From: Allium sativum
Taxonomy: Eukaryota > Streptophyta > Magnoliopsida > Asparagales > Amaryllidaceae
Direction of reading: 5' to 3'
Length of the DNA stretch: 64,000 nucleotides
Assembly (NCBI GenBank): GCA_030737875.1
Contig: CM060915.1
Span: 900,305,177 to 900,369,176, forward strand
This document shows positions 22,249 to 33,208 of the stretch, piece after piece. Below the pieces are notes generated by a model. That model saw nothing but the letters and a program-made list of their open reading frames with translations. It was not told where the DNA came from and ran no database searches. How positions within the stretch are numbered: position 1 is the stretch's first letter; every line of letters begins with the position of its first letter. A program made the position numbers and the translations under genes.

Positions 22249-25200
22249 ATGGCCGATAACTTTGCTCTTCCGGAGGGAGTACACGTACCTATTTGGTATA
22301 GGAGACTTTTGGAGGCTAGGGCGACCGAAGCCGGCCCCGCGGACGTTCCTCCGCCTCCTCCAGTAGTTAATGCTCCTCCTCCTCCGATAGTTAATGTTCC
22401 TCCTCCTCCTGTCGCTGAGGTTCCTCTTCCTCCTCCCCCTCAGCATCCTCAACCTTACTTCGCAAAGACTTGCAAAGATTTCAAAGCAATGTGTGGCAAG
22501 AATTTTCAAGGCACTGAGACTTTTGTAGAGGCCAGAAATTGGTTAAAAGAGACCGAGGATTTATTTGCTATCTTTGGGTTAGATGATCAAAGGAAGATCT
22601 TGTTGGCGGTTTGGCTTATGAAGGATGAAGCCGCTTATTGGTGGGAAGTCACCAATGGTAATAGGCCTGTTGAGACTTGGGCCGATTTCAGGGCAAGGTT
22701 CGTGCTTAAGTTTCTATCTTCTGCTGAGGAGAATCTGCAAATGGAGAGGTTCATAACTTTGAAGCAAGGAGATATGTCTGTCAAAGAATATGTGAACAAA
22801 TTCAATCAGTTAGCTCATTTTGGCTTGGATATGGTTAATACTCCTCAGAAGAAGGCTCTTCGTTTTGCTAGAGGATTGAATGAGCCGTTACAGGGATTGG
22901 CTATGTCACATATTCCCCATGGGGCCACATTTGAGAGTTTGGTTGATATGGCGTTACTTGAGGGAGATGTCAAGAAAGAGATCAAGGTGAATGACACTCA
23001 AGCCAAGAAGACTGATTCCCAGGGAAAAGGAAATCAGGGTAATCCAAGTGGTCAAAGCAGTCAAGGCAATCAGAACAAGAACAAGAGTCAAGGCAACAAG
23101 GGGAACAACAACAAGGGCAAGAACAACAAGGGGAAGTGCCATTATTGCGGTTCAGTTGGGCATCTTATTAAGGATTGTAAGAAGAGGAAAAGGAAGAATG
23201 GTGAATGCTTTTTCTGCGGTGAGACTGGACATTTCAGTAAGGATTGCCCGAAGAAGCGGGGGCAAGGCCAGGGTCAGGCTCAGCGTGTTGGACCTTCAGG
23301 AGGGCAAGTTCATGCTCTCAGTACCGCTCCAGTTCTCGATCGAGGTAGTATTTCTGTTGAGAGCCTTGTATATATTTCTGATTTTCCAGTTCGTACCTTG
23401 TTTGATTCTGGTGCATCGCATAGCTTTATCTCATCTGATCTTGTTGATAGTTTGCACCTTAGTACTAGCTTGGTAGATGATCCCGATTGTGTTTCAAATC
23501 CTATTGGGGGTTCCGCCCACTTGTCTATGATATGTGGGGATTTGAGGATCACTATACTGAGTGTAGAGTTCTTGTGCAGTGCTTATGTTCTTGGTTTCAG
23601 GGGATACGGATTGATATTGGGCATGGATTGGCTGTCCAGATATGGAGCCATTCTTGGTTGTGAGCATAGGGTTGTGAGGCTCGTGACTCGCCTCGGGAAC
23701 ACCCTAGAAATTTCTTGTGATCCGAGAGGTCCCGTCATGTTGTGCTATCTTGAATCACTCGACTCGTCAATGGAAACTCTTCAGTCTGTGAGAGTGGTTC
23801 GAGAGTATCCGGATGTTTTTGATGAAGTTAGGGGGTTGCCCCCTAAGCGAGAGATTGATTTCCGCATTTATCTGGTGGATAATGCAAAGCCGGTTTCTTT
23901 GCCCGTTCGGCACATGGCTCCGCGTGAAAGGCGGGAGCTAAGTAAGCAAGTGAAGGAGTTGCTTGAAAAGAACTTCATTAGACGAAGTATATCTGAATGG
24001 GGAGCGCCTGTGGTATTTGCTACTAAGGCAGTTGGTTCTCTCCGACTTTGTGTTGACTATCGAGAGTTGAATAAGCTGACTAAGAAGAACAGACACCCGT
24101 TACCGAGAATTGATGATCTCTTTGACCAGCTTGTCGGTGCTTCTGTTTTCTCTCAGCTTGATCTTGCTACTGGATTTCATCAGCTCAGGGTAGCTGAAGA
24201 TAGTATAGACAAGACTGCGTTCAGGACTCCAGATGGATTCTTCGAATGGCTTGTCATGCCGTTCGGCTTGACTAATGCACCCGCATATTTCGTAGACTTG
24301 ATGAGTAGGCTGTTTAGGGAGTTCTTGAACAAGTTTGTCGTGGTCTTCGTAGATGATATTCTGATCTTCTTTAAGGATGAAGAAGAACATGCTAGACACC
24401 TCAAGGAGGTGATGGATACGCTTAGGACGCATCAGTTGAAGGCCAAGTTCTCCCAGTGTCACTTTTGGAGAAGGGAAGTTAGATTCCTTGGGCATATAGT
24501 ATCTAAGCAAGGCTTAGCGGTGGATCCCGCTTAGGTAGTTGCAGTTCAGGATTGGAAGACTCCAAAGAATGCAACCGAAGTGAGAAGTTTCCTAGGTCTT
24601 GCGGGTTTTTGCAGGAAGTTCATCAAGGACTTCGCGAAGATTTCCGCTCCTCTCACTAAATTGATGAAGAAGAATTTAGTTTTTTCTTGGAGCATAGAAT
24701 GTGAGCTTGCTTTTCAGAAGCTCAAGAGAGCCCTCACATCAGCACCTGTTCTAGTTTTGCCCGACGGAGGGAAGTTATTTACAGTATACACCGATGCATG
24801 TGGCATGGGGTTAGGAGCTGTTCTGATGCAAGAAGGAAGGGTGATATGCTTTGGCGGTAGGCAACTCAAAGTGCATGAGAAGAATTATCCCACTCATGAC
24901 TTAGAGTTGGCAGCAATAGTATATGCACTCAAGGCTTGGCGCCATTATCTTCTGGGCGAAAGATTTGAGCTTTATACCGATCACAAGTCATTGAAGTATC
25001 TCTTTTCTCAGAAGGATCTGAATCTGAGGCAGCAAAGATGGATGGAATTCTTGGCGTACTACGATTTTGAGATAGCTTATACCCCTGGCAAGGGGAATGC
25101 GGTAGCAGATGCGTTGAGTAGAAAAAGGTTGACTCTGAGCCCTCTATTCGTTGAGATGAAGAATTTAGAGTATGTGGCAACCTTTGATTTCTCTTTGGCG

Positions 25201-26721
25201 ATTGAGTCGATGACCGGTTCTTTAGCATCTCTGGAACTCAGACCTACCCTTCTTGATCAAGTTGGGGCTTCGCAGAGAGAAGACCCTCAGATAGTTGAGA
25301 TTATGGATAAGCTGATTCGAGGAGAGACGTCTAGTCATCTCGCTCGATATTCTATTGATGACAAGGGTTGGCTGAGGAGAGACGGAAGGTTATGTGTTCC
25401 CATGGTAGAAAATTTAGTAAGAAAAGTTCTTGAGGAAGCGCATCGCTCTAAGTTGACTATACATCCGGGCGGAGATAAGATGTATAAAGATATGAAGCGC
25501 ATTTTATTTTGGCCTAGGATGAAGAAGGATCTGGCAGAGTTTGTCTCTAGATGTATCATTTGCCAGCAAGTTAAGGCCGAGTCAAAGAAGCCCGGTGGGC
25601 TATTGCATCCTCTAGACGTTCCACTTTGGAAGTGGGAGAGTATTTCCATGGACTTTATCGATGGGCTACCAAGGTCAAGGAAAGGGAATACGAGCATTTG
25701 GGTTATTGTGGATAGACTTACGAAGAGTGCTCATTTCATTCCGGTAAAGAGCAAGAGGACCGCATCTTGGCTAGCGTCTGTATATCTTCGTGAGATTGTG
25801 AGACTACATGGAGTCCCTTCTAGTATAGTCAGTGACCGTGACCCAATCTTTACAAGTAAATTCTGGAATAGCTTGCAAGAAGCTATGGGCACGAGATTGA
25901 ATCTAAGTACGGCCTATCACCCACAGACGGACGGTCAAACCGAAAGGGTGAATAGGGTACTCGAGGATCTGTTGAGGCTTTGTATTCTGGATTTTGGTGG
26001 TACTTGGGAAGACCATCTTCCTCTTGTTGAGTTTGCATATAATAACAGTTATCAGGCAAGCATAGGGATGGCACCATTTGAAGCTTTATATGGGAGGCCG
26101 TGCAAGTCGCCTACATGTTGGTGGGAGACTACAGATACGCTTATACTTGGGCCTGATATGATCAGAGATACATCCGAGAAGATCGAGTTGATTCGGAGAC
26201 GGATGAAAGCGGCCCAAGACCGACAGAAATCCTATGCTGATAAGCGAAGAACTGATTTGGAGTTTGATGTTGGGGATATGGTTTTCGTGAAGGTTTCTCC
26301 TTTGCGGAATGTGGTCCGATTTGGAGCCGTTGGGAAGTTAGCACCGAGGTTTGTTGGACCATTCCTTATTATAGAGAGGATCGGGCAGATGGCTTATAGA
26401 GTGGAGTTGCCCGAGAAGCTGGCCGGAGTACACGATGTTTTTCATGTTTCACATCTCCGGAAGTGTTTACATGAATCAGCAGAGGTTGTTGAGCCAAGTG
26501 TTCTGAAAGATGTGGAAGTTGAGAAAGAGGCTACCTTGAGGAGAGCTCCGATTCGTATCTTGGGGACAGAGACCAAGAAGCTAAGGAATCGAGAGGTCAA
26601 ATTGGTGAAGGTTCAATGGGGTAAAGCCGAAGAAGACGCCACTTGGGAAACCGAGGAGAAGATGCGTGAGCTTTATCCATTCCTTTTTGAGGGTACACTC
26701 TCAATCTCTTTTCTTTATTAG
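22249..26721 (+). pseudogene. gag-pol: Element Z gag-pol polyprotein, intact except one in-frame TAG at 24532
   Basis: One frame of 1490 codons encodes Gag and all Pol enzymes for cytoplasmic particle assembly, reverse transcription and integration. Visible parts, by codon: proline-rich linker 35-70; gag/capsid domain about 85-220; two CCHC zinc knuckles, 297-310 and 320-333; protease D-S-G-A-S at 386; RT with F-V-D-D at 700-703; RNase H T-D-A (Asp 849); integrase H-H-C-C zinc finger about 1065-1105; catalytic Asp 1135, Asp 1196 and Glu 1232 (D-x35-E); G-P-F motif; chromodomain-like end. The ATG at 22249 follows a 200-nt leader and an acceptor-like TTTTCAG. The TAG at 24532 (codon 762, between RT and RNase H, after V-D-P-A) stands where relatives have Lys; one A-to-T change explains it. 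It would remove RNase H and integrase unless read through. Confidence 0.95.
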
Positions 26722-27260
26722 CATATCTTTCTCTTTGCTATCCATGTTTATCTAGTTTATCGTGTTAATCTTGTCATGAGAACCTTAGGTAGAAACCCTT
26801 TGGATGAAACATGTGTTTGAAACATGTTACGCTTGATGGTTGCAAGTGGTTGCAAGTGTTTGCAAGTGGTTACTCGTGGATGCATTATACACGATTAGGC
26901 ACTAGATCGGCTCACACACTCCTCATATTGCATATGCATGAGTGTTTATGCTTATTCATGGATGAAATTTTTTGTGTTATCACATGGATGTTGCATATGG
27001 ATGTATGTTATGTGCACCCATATAGATGTTATACATTATGTTAGGAATTGCATACATATGGATTCATTTCACTAACATAATTTGCATTGATGCTATTTGC
27101 ATTAGATAAGTACATATACACACACCTTTGCATATGTTCATACAACATTTAGAATCTTGTAAGCACAATGATTGCTCGTGGATGATGTTTTGAGTAGATG
27201 GATGTTGGATGGTAGGATGCGTTCTTCCTAACTTGAAGATTTCGGGGACGAAATCCTTTA
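26722..27260 (+). other. 3' untranslated region of element Z
   Basis: Non-coding, with short GTTGCAAGTG repeats at 26837-26870. It is similar to Y's minus-strand 13690-14160. It ends with TTTCGGGGACGAAAT just before the PPT. Confidence 0.75.
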
Positions 27261-27272
27261 AGGAAGGGAGAA
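27261..27272 (+). other. Polypurine tract of element Z
   Basis: AGGAAGGGAGAA lies immediately before the 3' LTR start TGTAACAACC. It would prime plus-strand DNA synthesis. Confidence 0.9.
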
Positions 27273-30200
27273 TGTAACAACCCGTATTTCCAATAACCTG
27301 TTATAACATAAATCGAGGCAAAATTTAATTCTAAAATCTGAATCAAGGGAAACGGTCTATGCCATTGCGTTCGTCTCGGAAAAATACGCGAAATAGAGCC
27401 CGAGTTTTCGAAAATCGGAGTCCATATGACCCGATTAAGGCCCAACGAAGTTTTCAGAAAATTTCAAAGTAAAAACAGATTTCAAATTCAAATCTGAATT
27501 TGGAAAATTGGGCCAGTTTGGGCTAGGCGGGAAAAATCCCGCCAGAACACCCAAGTCGACAGCCCTGTCGACTTGGGAGTCGACTTGGTTAGACCAAGTC
27601 GACAGCCCTGTCGACTGGGCTGTCGACTTGGCTCAGCCGGGCTCCTCAGCCTGGTGCACCATTTTGAGATTGTGTTGAGCTTGGGGGCCAGATTCGGTTT
27701 TGAGGGCTGAGATTGGAACTAGGGTTTAATCCTATGGCCTAAAACACTTGCCTAATCTATAAATAAAACCCTAACCTAACCTAAATCATCATTATTCATT
27801 CTAGCAACTAAACTATGGCAAAATCAATCCTCTCATGGCCTCCACTCTCTTCATAAAATTTCCTAAGTCATTTCTAAGTGATTTTCCATGCATACAAGTG
27901 TTTTTAGACTTGTATGAGCATCATTAGCTTGCATTCAAGTCAAGTTTCTATATTTGCGTCTTAAAGAAAGAGTTTTGATCATTTTGGCTCAAGGGTTTTG
28001 CTTGCATTTTGGGTTTTATTGATTTCATAAGGGCTTTGTCATATTTTTGTGACTTCTTAAGCATTGTAAGCCCTATTTCTACTTTCATACTTAAACTTTA
28101 AAGTTAAATGTATGATATGCAAGTTTGTCATATGATTTGCAAGTTTACTATAATGTGTTATGCAAGTTCATCAAGTTATGTTATGCAAGTTTGATATGCA
28201 AGTTGTCATATGATATGCAAGTTATGTTATGCAAGTTTGATATGCAAGTTGTCATATGATATGCAAGTTATGTTATGCAAGTTTGATATGCAAGTTGTCA
28301 TATGATATGCAAGTTATGCTATGCAAGTTTGGGTTGAACATTTTGTTCATGTTATCATGTTATGCAAGCTTATCTTGGGTTTATGAACATAAAGCTTCAA
28401 GCTTTATGCCAAAGGTTGCATTTTTGCAACATGTAAGTTACCATATCCCTTATGATAACTTGCATGTGAGGCTAAATGCAAACTTATGGCCATTTCTACA
28501 TGTCATTTATCACCATGTATCACCAATACGCTAAGTTTGGTTTTATGCATGCTTTTGAAGCCAAAATATGTAATATGCAAGTATATGAACACATGAACAT
28601 TTCATATGCCACCATGTTGAACTTGTGGCTTCAACACCTTTATGTCATGATTTTGCCAAGTTCCCTCTTTCTATCCTTTATGCGCTATTGCGATATGTAA
28701 GCGATGGGATTGCGTTTGGGGTTGGGTAAACTTAAAAGACATAAAAATATAAGCTTGGGAATTTACCTATTAAGTTAGGTCTACCCATTGGGAATTTACC
28801 TATTAAGTTAGGTCTACCCAATTGCTTGAAAACTTGTAACATGTTTTGGAAACATGATGGACATGACACTTAGAAAAGATAAGTGTGACCAACTCGAGGT
28901 TGGGTTGAGTTTGTAGCGTAAACCTACCCGGAACCGACCGGCCTAACTAGTTGCTACAAACAATAGGACCCAATGTGAGAAGTTGGCCATGTTGTACCTT
29001 GAACCCGAGGTTAGACCAAGTTGTGGTGTAAAGCTACCCGGACCCGCCCGGCTTAACTAGTAACCGCAACAAAGTCTAATGTGAGAGGTTAAGGCGCACT
29101 AAATTAATTAATGCCTCATGATTAGGGTTAAGTCATGGTCCACTTAGTAATTAACCAATTTGGGCTCGGTAGATTAATCGGGGTTAAGTCGTGAACTCAT
29201 CGTTACACTTAACCAAGTTAATCCATGATTAGCAAGAGGGTTAAACCGTACTTAACCCACTAGAAAAATCCTAGCAATGGGGGTCCACTCCAGCAGTAAT
29301 CCCAAGTTAGTATCATCATGACCCTAGGGACTAGGCTAGGGAGGGGGCACGATTACTGGGCTGGAGGTAAGCGACCAAAAGCGACGGCAGAGGGTACGCC
29401 GGTGTAGTTCCGGGCGGACCATGGTCGTGCACATAGTCCGAAGCCGGGGAAAGCATGCACGGGTACCAGTAGATCGAGACTATGCACTCATGTTTATGGT
29501 GTCCAGGGGTTGCCACCCTAGGGCTTGATACACCCGACGGGAGACCCTGCACAGTCTGACTACAATTATGTTTGGGCCGTATAGACACCAACACGTGACG
29601 AGTTAGGCTTAGGGAGCCGATCGACTAGACCGTTTGGTTGGACCTCGTATTAGGGTCATTTCATGTTATTGGGCCAAAGCTTGGGCCAAGGGATCAATAC
29701 TTGTTTATTCAAGTCATGTTAGTTTGCTAGTACACCTGTGGTGCAAAACCTTAATCCTGATTATGCGATGACACCTCTATCTACCTTGTTAGTTAATCAT
29801 CATGCTAGTATGTTGTTATCCTTATGTTCATCCCTGCTGCTCATGCCAGTTAACTTTATCAGTTTACATTGATTGTAGTTGGGCTTACTCAGTCTTTTTG
29901 ACTGACCTGTTTTCTTTCGCCTCTTTTCTTCCGTTTCCCCCCAGGTTCTCAGGGAGGGAATATTGGAGCTTAGCTTGGATTTCTGACGGCTTGCTTGAGG
30001 GATTTAGCTCATGTACGGTTTGACATGAAGCTAGCTATGGCTATCACTTCTTTTGGGGATTAGTACTTATGTATTTCAGTTTTTCAGTTAAAGTTGTTTT
30101 ATCTAGACTTGTTTATTTGGTAAATTGACATTATGTTGTACCAGACTGGTTTTGAAATGTTTGAAATCTTCCGCTGCTTTATCTATGTTATTTACTCTAT

Positions 30201-30323
30201 TTACATATATACATATGTTCTTGTTCTGCCTTGATATATCATTATGCATGTTTACCTGATTCAAATGCCCCTCCAAAGTCAGAGTGCTTGCAAGAGCCAC
30301 CCTGGCGGAGGCGGGGTGTTACA
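27273..30323 (+). mobile_element. Element Z 3' LTR (3051 bp)
   Basis: Same length as the 5' LTR, with about 30 scattered substitutions and a few 1-bp indels counted by eye. TATA at 27758-27764, E2F-like pair at 27526-27543, 46-bp array at 28175-28326. Confidence 0.95.
28175..28326. repeat. 46-bp tandem repeat (Z 3' LTR)
   Basis: Same phase and copy number as 19901-20052. Confidence 0.9.
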
Positions 30324-30328
30324 ATGAT
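30324..30328. repeat. Target-site duplication of element Z, right copy (ATGAT)
   Basis: One mismatch from ATGAG at 18994. Y's LTR resumes right after it with GGGTTTAGG. Confidence 0.85.
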
Positions 30329-31325
30329 GGGTTTAGGTTCTTTTACATGCATAAGCCCCAAGTTAAGTTCATATGAATGTTCCACAAGTCAAATTGTTTT
30401 AAGGGTTCATGCCAACATTTCGCAAGTCAAGATTCAATCTTGCATGATAAACTAGGTTAAACACAACATGAGTGGCATGATTTAATCACTAAGAAATAGC
30501 CCCAAAGTCATAGGTTCAAAAGAGGGGTAAGACTAGATTCACATAGACTAACATACTTAGTTTTCATCTCATTTTATTCCATGTCAACATTAGAACTACC
30601 GTTTAGATCTAGAAGTAGCTAGAACTTACAAAGCGTGGCTAGAGTTTTATGAGCAAGCATTTGTCGTAGAACGGTGTAGGAATGATGCTCTACTCCCTTG
30701 ATTTGATGTAGAAAGCTTGCTCCTTTGACATGGATCTTAGTTGAATGCTCAAGCCCTTGAAGTTGGAGATGGAGGCCATGATCAAGAGAGATTTGGGCAG
30801 CACTTTGTTGCTAGAATGATTTTTAGTGATTTAGGTTAGGTCTTAGGGTGTTTTTATAGAAGTTAGGACTAGTTTAGGCCCTTAGATTAACCCTAGTTTA
30901 GATCGAAACTGTCAAAATCGTCACAGGCCCCCAAACCAGAGCCAAAAGACCATGCAGGTGCACCCAGGCCGACCTGGCTCGACCAGGGAGGTCGACCCTC
31001 AGGTCGACACCCAGGTCGACCGGGCAGTCGACCTGGTCCCTGGGTGGTCGACTCCCCAGTCGACCTGGGGCTGGGCGGGAAATTTTCCCACCCAGTCTGT
31101 TTAGGGCTAAATTCGAATTTCGAAAATCTATTTTCGTTTTCTGATTTTTCGTGAAACTTCTAGAGGCGGTCATACGGACTCCGATTTACAAAATTTTGAA
31201 CTCGTTTCCAACCAGAATTCCGAGACGAACGCAACGGCGCAACCCATTTCGCTTGATTCTTATTTTAAAATTTAATTCTGCCTCGATTCTTGTCTTAACA
31301 CATTATTAAAATTCGGGTTGTTACA
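30329..31325 (-). mobile_element. Element Y 5' LTR, proximal (U3/promoter) segment
   Basis: Continues the LTR broken at 18998; matches 12661-13671. It carries TATA (30852-30858, minus), the GTCGAC module (30965-31070) and the E2F-like pair (31073-31093). One arm of the pair has changed from CCCGCC to CCCACC. The minus-strand LTR starts at 31325. Confidence 0.9.
30852..30858 (-). promoter_or_regulatory. TATA box of element Y 5' LTR
   Basis: TATAAAA on the minus strand. The Z insertion lies 529 bp downstream, so any Y transcript would run into Z in antisense. Confidence 0.6.
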
Positions 31326-31330
31326 AGGTG
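31326..31330. repeat. Target-site duplication of element Y, right copy (AGGTG)
   Basis: Identical to 9444-9448. Confidence 0.9.
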
Positions 31331-32786
31331 TCTTTAATTACATAACCCTGTTACATTGTCTACTGGTTATGTATACCACTAGGTGTCTTAATTACATAAC
31401 CTTATTGGGTTAAGTATATGGGCCTATGTATGTATATATATATATATATATATCACCCATCCTGTATAACTTACTTAACCCCCCACTACCCATCCAATTT
31501 TACTTAACCCTAACTTAAGTCCATAGTCATATTAAATTAGGTTTAGTAGTCCATTTCTTTACCATGCAAAATTATGGTTATAATAGGCTAGACCTTGCAC
31601 ATTAGGCCTACAATGTGTGGATGATAGATATGCCGGTCGGGTCCGGGTAGTCTTATTCCACAGTTGGGCCTAAACTCGTGTCTTAGTCCGATTCGTATTT
31701 GCGTACTTAGACCTCCCATATTAGGTTCAGCATTAGTGGCTGCTGGATATGTCGGTCGGGTCCGGGCATACTTCCGCCACTAATGTAACCTAACCTCATG
31801 TCATAAGTAAAATTTATGATTCCTAATTGTAAACTACTAAACATTCAAAATTAATTCAAATCTACCTATTTCATTATAGGTAACTATTTCTATTTGGTTT
31901 ACATGTCCCATTTCCTATTAAACATTACATAAATAATGCCAATTTCAATTCTCTTTTTCCCCGTTTTCTCTCAAATGTATTCGTACGTATTTTGGCGGCA
32001 TATAGGCTATAAAGTAGCCTAGCTATAATAATTAAAAGGGAATATGACGAGGGTGATAGTTTCAACATGTCGTGACATAAACATGATCATAAACTGGCAT
32101 AGTAACAATGCGAATGGACATGTGATTAACATTATAACTAAGTGGGCATAATTAATAACCTGTGGCAATTACTATGATGTTTAAGCAAGCATAATGAGAT
32201 CTAGATCTAACGTTAAGTGTTCAATTACCTAGATCTAGCATAGTCATGGCAACATGTTTAGATCAAAAGGTAAATTCACATGTCAAGTTTACAACATATA
32301 TCAATGTATCACAATATGACAAGTGAAAGGTGATTAGCATAAAAGTCTAGATCCAAATGATATCCCAATTATCTAAACTAATAGATGTACTTCCATCATA
32401 ACATGGTTACAAGTCAAGACCATATAAACATCATAATCGAATCACCACAATTATATCAGATCTAGGAAATTAGATCTTGTCATGACATAGGATAAAGTTC
32501 CATATCAACACAGAATTATACTTTACAACATACCCAATTTATTGTCTATCAAAGCATACTTTTATTTATCCAAACCTAAAAGTAATCTAGAAACTCACAA
32601 CGTTTGGTTTTGAGATTTGAGAAAGAATATATCTGAATTTTGAATTTGATTAGCTAAACCGTTGTTGTAGAGTTTGATCTTCTAATTTGACTTGATGGAG
32701 AAGAAGGGCTTGTTTTAGTTTAGAGTAGAGCAACATGGAGGCGCCATGGATGATAACAATGAGATTAGGGTTAGGTTTAGGTGTTT

Positions 32787-32793
32787 ATTTATA
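32787..32793 (-). promoter_or_regulatory. TATA box of element X LTR
   Basis: CTATAAATAA on the minus strand, about 420 bp into the LTR. Confidence 0.65.
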
Positions 32794-32933
32794 GATGTAT
32801 TAAGTGAATTAAGAGCTTTAGATTAGATTAGGAACCATCTGAACCATACAGACCAGAAAAACACGTCATCTAGCCAATTCCTGAAAGACACATCATCGTG
32901 GAACACTCTAGAATTCTGCAGATCTGGCTCGGC

Positions 32934-32995
32934 CTGGGCGCACTTCCCATGTGCGCTGGTGCGCTTTTTTCCTAGCGCACTTCACAAGTGCACCA
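32934..32995. repeat. GCGCAC hairpin module (X LTR)
   Basis: Facing words GCGCACTT...AAGTGCAC and GCGCACTTCCCATGTGCGC. It occupies the same place upstream of TATA as the GTCGAC module of Y and Z. Confidence 0.75.
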
Positions 32996-33208
32996 GTTGT
33001 TCTAACCCATTTTCTGATTGTCCTACCTAACTTCCATCTTCCATAACTCCTTCATTCTGTATCCGTTTTACGCAAACTCGGACTCTATCTCAAGAAGAAT
33101 TCAAAGACAAACGCAATGTCATAACCCATTTCACTTAATTCTTCTTTTTAGAATTAATTATTCTTTAATTATCCCTTATGTCATGTTTTAAAATTACGGG
33201 ATGTTACA

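Larger units (their letters stand above)
18999..30323 (+). mobile_element. Element Z: near-complete Tekay/Del-type Ty3/gypsy retrotransposon
   Basis: Two 3051-bp LTRs (TGTAACAACC...TGTTACA) frame a PBS, one gag-pol frame of 1490 codons and a PPT. By eye I count roughly 30 differences between the two LTRs, about 1 percent, so the insertion is young. The order gag, protease, RT, RNase H, integrase, chromodomain-like tail is that of chromoviruses. The V-K-V-Q-W...D-A-T-W-E tail and long LTRs fit the Tekay/Del lineage. It is nested in Y's LTR, which is nested in X's LTR. Confidence 0.95.
9449..31325 (-). mobile_element. Element Y: non-autonomous Tekay-like LTR retrotransposon (contains nested element Z)
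   Basis: Two LTRs of about 4.2 kb in the same orientation (9449-13671, and 15790-31325 minus an 11.3-kb insertion) enclose only 2.1 kb of internal sequence. A PBS adjoins the right LTR and a PPT adjoins the left LTR, so the element reads on the minus strand. Perfect 5-bp target duplications (AGGTG) flank it. The internal region retains leader, a scrap of gag-protease and the 3' untranslated region, all recognisably related to element Z. Reverse transcriptase, RNase H and integrase are gone. Any mobilisation would have needed proteins from a relative. Confidence 0.9.
31331..33208 (-). mobile_element. Element X 5' LTR, proximal segment
   Basis: The minus-strand LTR starts TGTAACATCCCG at 33208. 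It carries a GCGCAC hairpin module (32934-32995), TATA (32787-32793) and a GTGAGT donor-like site (32598). A (TA)n microsatellite lies at 31432-31453. Together with 8316-9448 it makes an LTR of about 3 kb. Confidence 0.8.

Noticed and set aside
22991..23476. 161-codon plus-strand frame overlapping gag
   Set aside because: Out-of-frame shadow of the Lys/Gly/Asn-rich part of Gag and the protease of element Z.
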